DNA of 64,000 bases from Maridesulfovibrio sp. (GTDB lineage: Bacteria > Desulfobacterota > Desulfovibrionia > Desulfovibrionales > Desulfovibrionaceae): NCBI RefSeq assembly GCF_963667685.1, contig NZ_OY763930.1, positions 2,215,501 to 2,279,500 of the forward strand, given 5' to 3'. Positions 47,751 to 54,742 of this stretch are shown here, one piece after another (position 1 is the stretch's first letter; the number at the start of each line of letters is the position of its first letter). Below the pieces are notes generated by a model. It saw only the letters and a program-made list of their open reading frames with translations, ran no database searches and had not been told where the DNA came from. The position numbers and the translations under genes are program-made.

Positions 47751-47921
47751 TTTCGAAGTCTACGGTACTAGTGATTGCGCTAAAATTTAGTTCAAATCCA
47801 GCTTTTCAGATTTCGGCGAAGAGCGTTCCGCCAATTAAATGACAATACGTTAACTTAAGCTTAGATAAATATTAATACATTATTTCAAGTATTTATGTGA
47901 AAGAAGTGCTGCTTAATTCTC

Positions 47922-47937
47922 TGGTATGCATGTTGCT
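47922..47937 (+). promoter_or_regulatory. Possible sigma-54 promoter
   Basis: TGGTATG-CATG-TTGCT matches the -24/-12 pattern with the required GG-N10-GC spacing. The predicted start would lie at about 47948, at the edge of the ribosome site of the next gene, which is unusually close. Confidence 0.35.
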
Positions 47938-47959
47938 ATCCATGGATAGGAGGTAAACA

Positions 47960-48133
47960 ATGTCGAAAAAAAGAATCTCAGAGAAGGCAATACCTATTTT
48001 GTTTGATGTAGTCGTCTGGAGTGGTTTTGCTGCATTTATATTCGCAACTTATATCGCTTGTCAGACCTTGCTGGAAAGATTTCCCGGCCCCGTCAATACC
48101 TTGCTTGGTGTTCTCCATAAATTTGTCGCTTAA
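47960..48133 (+). CDS. Small single-pass membrane protein (57 residues)
   Basis: A consensus AGGAGGT site 6 bases before the ATG makes this very likely real. The protein begins MSKKRISEKAIPI, has one hydrophobic helix at about 11-35 (ILFDVVVWSGFAAFIFATYI) and a short amphipathic tail (TLLGVLHKFVA). It has no enzyme motif. It precedes another small membrane protein by 109 bases; both may work in the same membrane process. Function unknown. Confidence 0.7.
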   Translation: MSKKRISEKAIPILFDVVVWSGFAAFIFATYIACQTLLERFPGPVNTLLGVLHKFVA

Positions 48134-48242
48134 AAATGTCGGATTAAATTTAATTTCAACTGGCATTACATGTTGACTTAGGAGATGCTGGAATTAATAT
48201 TTGTATAGATGAAAATGAATTCCCGTATCATTGGAGAGTTTC

Positions 48243-48425
48243 ATGGAAAGTATTTTCGAAAACATAATTGTATTTGGAGTAATTGGGGTCGCGTTCGTTT
48301 ATTTATCAAAACGGTGGTTTGGTAAAAGAGGCGGAGGATGCGGATGTGGTTGCGACTGCTCGGCTTCGAAAGGGGCTGAAGGAAATGGCAATGGCACTTA
48401 CATTAAGGATCTTCGACAAAAGTAG
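48243..48425 (+). CDS. Small Gly/Cys-rich membrane protein (FeoB-associated type)
   Basis: This is a 60-residue protein; the ATG at 48243 follows TTGGAGAG by 5 bases (a TTG 12 bases upstream is less likely). One helix (about 4-24, FENIIVFGVIGVAFVYLSKR) is followed by a basic stop and GGGCGCGCDCSASKG with four cysteines in an alternating pattern. The layout matches the FeoB-associated Cys-rich membrane protein family, thought to assist Fe(II) uptake or bind metal. No feoA or feoB is in the window, so the function is open. A terminator follows at 48508-48539. Confidence 0.75.
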   Translation: MESIFENIIVFGVIGVAFVYLSKRWFGKRGGGCGCGCDCSASKGAEGNGNGTYIKDLRQK

Positions 48426-48507
48426 TAAAAAATAATAATATGCTGTTTTTATAGCTATTTTTAAGATCGCGCGCCATGTGTCGGAACATGGGGGTACGAA
48501 GATCAAT

Positions 48508-48539
48508 AAGCCGTCTGCTTTATGTAGGCGGCTTTTTTT
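48508..48539 (+). terminator. Terminator after the Cys-rich membrane protein
   Basis: AAGCCGTCT, a loop and AGGCGGCTT (one G-T pair), followed by a run of T. Confidence 0.85.
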
Positions 48540-48954
48540 GTCATTGGGGTCATTTATTTGTTCTTCATTAAGACTTTTGCAATTAATTATTTTTCCGGTC
48601 TTTCCGGAACAGGATATACATTTGTTTTTGCTTTAGGAACAAAAATGTAAATCGTTTTGTGAAAAAATGTTCAATTATGTTGTTTTAGTGCAAAATTATG
48701 TTCGAAATTGAACCTTTTGATGAGACAAAATATGGTGTTGATAAAATCTAGACCGAGATTCGGTATAACTTTATTGACTTTGAATTTCATTTTTGTGTTT
48801 CTGAAAAAACAATAATTATTGGGATGTTATGTTTGTTTAAGGATAGTTGAATAAGCACTGAAGGGGAAATTCATGTCTCAATAATGCAGCATTTTTAAAT
48901 GTAGCCATTAAAAAATTTTTTAACCACTCTTTTTTGCTGAAATTGTCAGAGTAT

Positions 48955-48966
48955 TGTGTTAACACA
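48955..48966. promoter_or_regulatory. 12-bp perfect palindrome upstream of oadA
   Basis: TGTGTTAACACA is exactly self-complementary and lies 169 bases before the oadA start. It looks like a half-spaced CRP/FNR-family or GntR-family site, but the regulator is unknown. Confidence 0.4.
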
Positions 48967-49134
48967 CTGTTACTTTCAGCTCGTCACATTGCCACATTTT
49001 ATTTCAGGCTAGACGAATTAGTTCTCGTAAACAACTGGTTTCCTTTAAAAAATTTGGGTTTTAACAAGAGTGTGTATCTGCAGGCATCCCCGCTTGCGGA
49101 GTTTTATCTCATTCTCAGACCATAGGGAGGGGAA

Positions 49135-50955
49135 GTGGCCAAAAAGAAGATTAGGTTCATGTGTACTGCCTTTCGTGACGGATTTCAGTCCGTGTACGGA
49201 GCCAGGGTAAAAACTGATGATTTTCTGCCTGCTGTAGAAGCAACAAAAGAAGCAGGAGTTAATTGGTTTGAAGCTGGCGGTGGCGCACGGTTCCAGGCTC
49301 TTTATTTCTATTCCAATGAATGTGCTTTTGAAATGATGGACAGGTTCAGGGAAACAGCAGGTCCCGATGCCGATCTCCAGACCCTCGCTCGCGGGGTAAA
49401 CGTTGTCGGACTTGAATCCCAGCCCAGTGACGTCATCAAAGCTCATGCTGATCTCTTTGCCAAACACGGCATTACCACTATTCGAAACTTCGACGCGCTC
49501 AACGACGTCAATAACCTGATCTACAGCGGCCAGTGTATTGCTGACGCCGGCCTCAAACACCAGGTAGTTGTTTCCATGATGGAACTTCCGCCTGGATGCT
49601 CCGGCGCCCATGATGCCGCATTTTACGAGAAGACTCTGCGTCAGATTCTTGATGCGGATATTCCTTTTGACTCTGTATGTTTTAAAGATGCATCCGGCAC
49701 TTCCACTCCGGCGAAGGTCTACGAGACTATTAAAGCCGCCAAGAAGATGCTGCCTGAAGATGTCCTGCTCCACTTTCACACTCATGAGACAGCAGGAATC
49801 GGCGGTCTTTGCTACCACTCTGCTATTGAAGCCGGTGCAGACGCGATTGATCTTTCCATGGCCCCTGCTTCCGGCGGTACCTGCCAGACCGACATCGTCA
49901 CCATGTGGCATATCCTGCGCGGTACTGATTACACCATTGATGTCGACATCGATAAAATCATCAAAGCTGAAGATGTGTTCCGCGATTGCATGAAGGATTA
50001 CTTCCTGCCGCCCGAAGCAACTCAGGTTGATCCTATGATCCCCTTCAGCCCCATGCCCGGCGGCGCACTGACTGCAAATACCCAGATGCTCCGCGATAAC
50101 GGCCTCATGGATAAATATCCCGAAATCATCCGTGCCATGAGTGAAGTTGTGCGCAAGGGTGGATTCGGTACTTCCGTTACCCCCGTTTCTCAGTTCTACT
50201 TCCAGCAGGCATTCAATAACGTTATGTTTGGCCCATGGAAGAAGTTTGCCGACGGTTACGGCAAAATGGTTCTGGGTTATTTCGGTAAAACTCCGGTCGA
50301 GCCTGATCCGGAAATCGTCAAGCTTGCTTCAGAGCAGATGGGTCTTGAACCTACTAAGAAGACCCCGCTTGAAATCAATGATGCTGATCCTTCCAAAGGT
50401 CTTGGACCCGCACGTGAAATCTGCGAAAAAGAAGGTTTCGAGCTTACCGATGAAAACATCTTCATCATTGCCACCTGTAAAGATAAAGGTGTCAGCTACC
50501 TTAAAGGTGAAGCCCGTATCGGTATCCGTTACAAGAAGGATGTTGAAGCCGAGCAGCTTAAAAAGCTTGGTGCCACGGTTGGCGGAGGCAGTGATTCCGG
50601 TCCTGTGCACGTTACAGTGGACGGCAAGTCCTACACCGTTAATGTGGACGGTTCCACCGCGACCATCAATGGTAAGTCCTTTAACGTCGGTATTGGCGAA
50701 GCGCCTGCCGGTGGTGCGGCTGCTCCGGCTGCAGGAACTACCGAACCTATATCCGCTCCCATGCCCGGCCTGATCATCAGACTGGCAGTCGAGCCGGGAA
50801 CACAGGTTCAGGAAGGACAGACCCTCGTTGTAATGGAAGCCATGAAGATGGAAATGGAAGTTAAGGCGCACAAGGCCGGTACTGTGAACTCGTTTTCGGT
50901 TACTGCCGGGGATCAGGTTCAGCAGGGTCAGCCCCTTGCCCAGATGACCGTTTAA
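49135..50955 (+). CDS. oadA: Oxaloacetate decarboxylase alpha subunit (biotin carboxyltransferase)
   Basis: This 606-residue protein starts at GTG after GGGAGGGG. The carboxyltransferase TIM barrel (1-460) has CTAFRDGFQSVYGARV (about 10-25; the Asp metal ligand is kept where relatives have RDAHQS), the carboxylated-Lys site SVCFKDASGTSTP (about 181-193) and the metal-binding HFHTHETAGIGG (about 211-222). A Gly/Ala-rich linker (APAGGAAAPAAG) leads to the biotinyl domain with EAMKMEM, in which Lys571 carries biotin. It transfers the carboxyl of oxaloacetate to biotin, which the membrane subunit then decarboxylates to pump Na+. The oadG and oadB genes follow directly. Confidence 0.9.
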   Translation: MAKKKIRFMCTAFRDGFQSVYGARVKTDDFLPAVEATKEAGVNWFEAGGGARFQALYFYSNECAFEMMDRFRETAGPDADLQTLARGVNVVGLESQPSDVIKAHADLFAKHGITTIRNFDALNDVNNLIYSGQCIADAGLKHQVVVSMMELPPGCSGAHDAAFYEKTLRQILDADIPFDSVCFKDASGTSTPAKVYETIKAAKKMLPEDVLLHFHTHETAGIGGLCYHSAIEAGADAIDLSMAPASGGTCQTDIVTMWHILRGTDYTIDVDIDKIIKAEDVFRDCMKDYFLPPEATQVDPMIPFSPMPGGALTANTQMLRDNGLMDKYPEIIRAMSEVVRKGGFGTSVTPVSQFYFQQAFNNVMFGPWKKFADGYGKMVLGYFGKTPVEPDPEIVKLASEQMGLEPTKKTPLEINDADPSKGLGPAREICEKEGFELTDENIFIIATCKDKGVSYLKGEARIGIRYKKDVEAEQLKKLGATVGGGSDSGPVHVTVDGKSYTVNVDGSTATINGKSFNVGIGEAPAGGAAAPAAGTTEPISAPMPGLIIRLAVEPGTQVQEGQTLVVMEAMKMEMEVKAHKAGTVNSFSVTAGDQVQQGQPLAQMTV

Positions 50956-50988
50956 TCTCCTGACCTAAAATCCATAAGGAGATATTAA

Positions 50989-51267
50989 ATGCAACAGATG
51001 CTGTTCAGCTGGGACAACGTGGCCGCAGGTAGTGGCGTATCACTCTCAATCACAGGTATGAGCATTGTGTTCGTAGCCTTGATTCTGGTGAGTCTTTATA
51101 TTGCGCTGCTGCCCAAGATTGCCGCGTTCTGCAATAAGATAATTCCGCCCTCAGCCCACCACAGCGGGCCGGTGGCCAATGCTCCTGCTCCTGTGATCAA
51201 ATCCGGTCCTTCAGAAGCTGAGATTGTAGCTGCCGCAGTGGCGTATCTGCATAAAAACAAGGGCTAG
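50989..51267 (+). CDS. oadG: Oxaloacetate decarboxylase gamma subunit
   Basis: This is a 92-residue membrane protein with one N-terminal helix (ISITGMSIVFVALILVSLYI-like, about 18-40), an Ala/Pro-rich middle and a C-terminal segment SEAEIVAAAVAYLHKNKG. It assembles the alpha and beta subunits and may bind zinc. A strong AAGGAGATATTAA site precedes the ATG. Its short length and its place between oadA and oadB identify it better than its sequence. Confidence 0.85.
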   Translation: MQQMLFSWDNVAAGSGVSLSITGMSIVFVALILVSLYIALLPKIAAFCNKIIPPSAHHSGPVANAPAPVIKSGPSEAEIVAAAVAYLHKNKG

Positions 51268-51276
51268 ACGGACGTT

Positions 51277-52404
51277 ATGGATATACTTCTGCACTTCTTA
51301 AGCACTACGGGCTTTGCAGAGATGACTCCCGGCAACTTTATTATGATTGTCATTGGGATCTTCTTCATCGCCCTTGCTATTATCAAGGACTACGAGCCGC
51401 TGCTGCTCCTGCCCATCGGGTTCGGTGCTATCGTCGGTAACATCCCGTCCATTGCCGGGATGCCGCTCAGCGTATACGACGACGGCAGTGTGCTTTATTA
51501 TATCTACTTCGGGGTCAGCAAAGGGATCTTCCCTCCGTTGATCTTCCTCGGCATCGGAGCAATGACCGACTTCTCGTGCATGCTCTCCAATCCGAGGCTG
51601 GTGCTGCTAGGTGCAGCAGCCCAGATGGGTATTTTTGCAACTCTTATTGGAGCCATGTACATGGGCTTCACTCCCAGTGAAGCCGGTGCTATCGGCATCA
51701 TCGGCGGAGCGGACGGGCCTACTGCCATCTTCCTCTCCTCCAAACTGGCACCGCATCTTCTGGGTGCAATCGCCATTGCCGCTTACTCTTACATGGCTCT
51801 TGTTCCGGTTATTCAGCCTCCTATCATGAAGCTGATGACCAGCAAAAAAGAGCGCCTTATCCGCATGAGCGCACCGCGTGAAGTTTCAACCCGCGAAAAA
51901 ATTCTTTTTCCTGTGGGCGGATTCATTATCACGGCACTTATAGCTCCGGGCTCACTCGCCCTTGTCGGTATGCTCTTTTTCGGTAACCTGCTTAAAGAAT
52001 CAGGTGTTACAGAACGTCTTGCCGAGACAGCGAGAACTGCGCTTATCGACTCGGTAACCATTCTGCTTGGATTCTCCGTTGGCGCATCCACTCAGGCTCA
52101 GACTTTCCTGACCCCTGACAGCCTGCTTATTTTCGGGCTGGGTGCAGCCTCTTTCTGTGTTGCAACCGCAAGTGGAGTGGCTTTTGCCAAACTCATGAAC
52201 TTGTTCTCCAAGGACAAGATCAATCCGCTGGTCGGAGCAGCCGGTGTATCTGCTGTACCTGACTCCGCTCGAGTTGTTCAGACGGTTGCCCGTGACGAAG
52301 ATCCGCATAACTTCCTGCTGATGCACGCCATGGCTCCAAACGTAGCCGGGGTTCTCGGTTCTGCGGTTGCAGCAGGTGTTCTCTGGTCTGTTCTGGCATT
52401 GTAG
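51277..52404 (+). CDS. oadB: Oxaloacetate decarboxylase beta subunit (Na+ pump)
   Basis: This is a 375-residue membrane protein with about nine helices. The conserved block IGIIGGADGPTAIFLSSKLA (about 143-162) holds the Asp central to Na+ and proton handling; AIAAYSYMALVPVIQPPIMK (about 170-189), LIPDSVTILLGFSVGASTQ-like text (here LIDSVTILLGFSVGAST) and AGVSAVPDSARVVQ near the end are also diagnostic. It releases CO2 from carboxybiotin while moving Na+ out. It starts 9 bases after oadG. Together the three subunits form a sodium pump driven by oxaloacetate decarboxylation. Confidence 0.95.
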   Translation: MDILLHFLSTTGFAEMTPGNFIMIVIGIFFIALAIIKDYEPLLLLPIGFGAIVGNIPSIAGMPLSVYDDGSVLYYIYFGVSKGIFPPLIFLGIGAMTDFSCMLSNPRLVLLGAAAQMGIFATLIGAMYMGFTPSEAGAIGIIGGADGPTAIFLSSKLAPHLLGAIAIAAYSYMALVPVIQPPIMKLMTSKKERLIRMSAPREVSTREKILFPVGGFIITALIAPGSLALVGMLFFGNLLKESGVTERLAETARTALIDSVTILLGFSVGASTQAQTFLTPDSLLIFGLGAASFCVATASGVAFAKLMNLFSKDKINPLVGAAGVSAVPDSARVVQTVARDEDPHNFLLMHAMAPNVAGVLGSAVAAGVLWSVLAL

Positions 52405-52415
52405 GAGATAGCCGG

Positions 52416-52526
52416 ATGAATATGCTTTCCAGCAAAACCGTGATAAAGTCTAAGCGTAAACATATAACTGCGCTTACGGCCCCCGGTAAGACGGAGAGCA
52501 AGATGACTAAAGCAGATTGCGACTGA
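52416..52526 (+). CDS. Candidate 36-residue basic protein after oadB
   Basis: An ATG at 52416 follows TAGGAGATAGCCGG and encodes 36 residues beginning MNMLSSKTVIKSKRKH and ending SKMTKADCD, just before the terminator of the oad unit. The spacing and the ribosome site suggest translation; no family was recognised. Confidence 0.4.
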   Translation: MNMLSSKTVIKSKRKHITALTAPGKTESKMTKADCD

Positions 52527-52533
52527 TCAAATC

Positions 52534-52567
52534 AAAGGCGCATTCCCTTGCAGGGAATGCGCCTTTT
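52534..52567 (+). terminator. Terminator of the oad operon
   Basis: AAAGGCGCATTCCC, a short loop and GGGAATGCGCC, then TTTT. Confidence 0.9.
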
Positions 52568-52769
52568 CATTTATGATACCCCGGCAGGGGGAAGTGTGAA
52601 CATTGTCGGCCTAATTGCCGAAAAAATTTGCGATGCCGAACAGGGAGCTGTTCAATAGGGAAAACTTATTAATTTTAAGTAAATGAACAGTGGCATTTTT
52701 TTGCAAATGAAGTTAGGCCGACTCATCAGAAGTTGTTGAGACTTACATTTTCTTTGGAGGAAAAAAACA

Positions 52770-54506
52770 GTGGCTAGTCAGTCAACCTATGAGTTTTACA
52801 AAGATGACCTTTCCAAGATTCCGCCTCTTCGCGCTGTAGCGGAAACTCTGCTCGCAGATAAAAGGGTTAGAAAAGTCAATGCGGCAGAAGCTTACGAGCT
52901 TGCCAGAAAGCAGTGGGACGTGATGGAAACAGACCATCCTGTTTATCCCGAAGCTGCAAAAAGACTCGGTCTGCCCGAGGGAGCTAAACTGCTCAATCAT
53001 TGCCATGGTAAAATTGTCGGCCGCACAGCCTTGGCCCGCCGTTTTTATAACCGTTTAAACGGGCCGGACCAGCGTAAGGTGCTCGGAGATTTGAGGGAAG
53101 CTATCTCCGACATGCAGCAGCGTCCGCTTATCAAAGCTGAAGCCATTGTAGGGATGGATCAGGACCTGATGATCAAAGCCACTATTCTTGGCGGCGAAGA
53201 TGATGCGGCGAATATTTTCAACTGGCTGGTCAACTTCACTCCTTTTGATGAAGTTGCTGAGAAATACGCCAAGAGCGCCAAACTTCCAATTCAGGACATA
53301 ATCATAATCGGCGACAATCTCTGGCGCAACGATGATCCTTTTTACCACAATCAGGGATTCCCCCAGCTGGCTCTTGTGGATGAAGAATGCAACGTTATTT
53401 ACAATTTCGGTATGCGCTATTTTGGTGAGCGTAAGAAAGGCACCCTGACTCTGGCTTGGACTTCCGGCATCCGTGTTGGTATGGCTGCCTGCCACGGTGG
53501 TATCAAGGAGATTGATTTTTCAGACTGCGCTGATGATGAGAGCAAAGCCCTGGGCAAAAGATCCATCGCATTTTTTGGTCTTTCCGGTACCGGTAAATCA
53601 TCGCACACCAATGCTCATGACAATGGCGGAACCCTGCCTGAAGGATTTGCTAAAAAAGTCCTGCATGACGATGCCTTTCAGATTGATATTGAAAACCGGG
53701 TTTGCCGTGCATGGGAACCGACCCTTTTTGATAAAACCGACTCCCGTCCCTTGGGTAACCCGGATTGGAAATATATGGTTTCCGTCATGAACCACGCTAT
53801 GCTTGAGATAGACGGGAAGGTATTGCCGTTGGGCGAAGATATCCGAAACCCGAATGGACGCGCGCTCATCGATCGTGATGTGCTTGGTGACTACGTTAAC
53901 CGTTGTTCTTTCCCTAATTCTCTTTGCTGGCTTATGAAAGATACCTGCCTGCCGCCAATCATCCGTTTTACCGACACCTACCTTGCAGTTGCAATGGGTG
54001 CGGCTTTGATGACCAAGCGCAACCTTGCAGAAAACGTTTCTGAGGAAGAGCTCAAGAAGCTGGTCTTCATTCCTTACGCCAACCCCTTCCGCGTTTACGA
54101 ACTCTGGAAAGATGTTGAAGCGTTTGCGCATGTCTTCGACAGCGGTGCATCAGGATACAGTTTCAACTCCATAGGGTTCTGGCGTTCTTCAGATACCGAT
54201 CTGCACGCTATCCCGCTTCAGACCTCACTTACACTCCAGACAATGATCCTCACCGATCAGCTGGAATGGGAAGATTGGGACCTGCTGCCCGGAGCGCAAA
54301 TTCCCAAGCGCAATTGCATGGAACGTGTTCTGCCCGGTTTCTACGATACCTACAACCCGGCTAACGTAGAACAGAGTGAAGAGTACGTTCAGACTCTCAA
54401 GGATCGCTTTGAACAGCGCAGAAATTTCCTTGAGCAGACAGAAGACCTTAACTGCAAACCTGAACTCCTCGCAAAACTGACTGATGTTCTGCATATCAAA
54501 GGCTGA
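52770..54506 (+). CDS. Divergent ATP-type phosphoenolpyruvate carboxykinase
   Basis: This is a 578-residue protein starting at GTG after TTTGGAGG. The C-terminal two-thirds match ATP-PEPCK: FGERKKGTLTLAWTSG (about 215-230) carries the equivalent of the EMKKG lysine, MAACHGGIKEID the metal-binding His, FFGLSGTGKSSHTNAHDN (about 269-286) the P-loop (the usual GTGKTT reads GTGKSS), and LHDDAFQIDIEN the second metal site. The N-terminal 190 residues differ from the E. coli enzyme. It should interconvert oxaloacetate and PEP with ATP. Lying beside oadAGB it places oxaloacetate at a branch between PEP and pyruvate. Confidence 0.85.
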   Translation: MASQSTYEFYKDDLSKIPPLRAVAETLLADKRVRKVNAAEAYELARKQWDVMETDHPVYPEAAKRLGLPEGAKLLNHCHGKIVGRTALARRFYNRLNGPDQRKVLGDLREAISDMQQRPLIKAEAIVGMDQDLMIKATILGGEDDAANIFNWLVNFTPFDEVAEKYAKSAKLPIQDIIIIGDNLWRNDDPFYHNQGFPQLALVDEECNVIYNFGMRYFGERKKGTLTLAWTSGIRVGMAACHGGIKEIDFSDCADDESKALGKRSIAFFGLSGTGKSSHTNAHDNGGTLPEGFAKKVLHDDAFQIDIENRVCRAWEPTLFDKTDSRPLGNPDWKYMVSVMNHAMLEIDGKVLPLGEDIRNPNGRALIDRDVLGDYVNRCSFPNSLCWLMKDTCLPPIIRFTDTYLAVAMGAALMTKRNLAENVSEEELKKLVFIPYANPFRVYELWKDVEAFAHVFDSGASGYSFNSIGFWRSSDTDLHAIPLQTSLTLQTMILTDQLEWEDWDLLPGAQIPKRNCMERVLPGFYDTYNPANVEQSEEYVQTLKDRFEQRRNFLEQTEDLNCKPELLAKLTDVLHIKG

Positions 54507-54620
54507 TTTCAGGTTATAAAAAGCTTTGTACGGGCGGTCTTTACGGGAGCTTCAAACCATTATGGGAATCCCCGAAATGTTATCAGTTTATCGCCGCTTC
54601 GTGTAAGAAATTACGAAATT

Positions 54621-54659
54621 AAGGCCCCGCAATATCTTAATGATATTGCGGGGCCTTGT
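54621..54659. terminator. Bidirectional terminator between pckA and the PHP-glycosyltransferase gene
   Basis: AAGGCCCCGCAATATC pairs with GATATTGCGGGGCCTT (16 bp) across a 5-base loop, then TTGTTCTT. It lies between two converging genes. Confidence 0.85.
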
Positions 54660-54742
54660 TCTTGATGTCTGTGTTGTGAGCTACCTGCAAAGCTAAGCAA
54701 TAGGTTCTGTCAATTACGCGATTATTGCTGGTTAAAGCAAAA

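Larger units (their letters stand above)
48426..49134. other. 709-base AT-rich leader region upstream of oadA
   Basis: No gene could be supported here beyond the terminator at 48508-48539. The region holds A/T runs, a 12-bp perfect palindrome TGTGTTAACACA (48955-48966) and a small hairpin CCGC-TT-GCGG followed by TTTTAT just before the oadA ribosome site. It is probably a long regulatory region for oadAGB. Confidence 0.5.
52405..52769. other. 365-base gap between oadB and pckA
   Basis: It contains the candidate 36-residue gene, the terminator at 52534-52567 and about 200 bases that must hold the pckA promoter. No clear -35/-10 pair stands out there. Confidence 0.4.
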
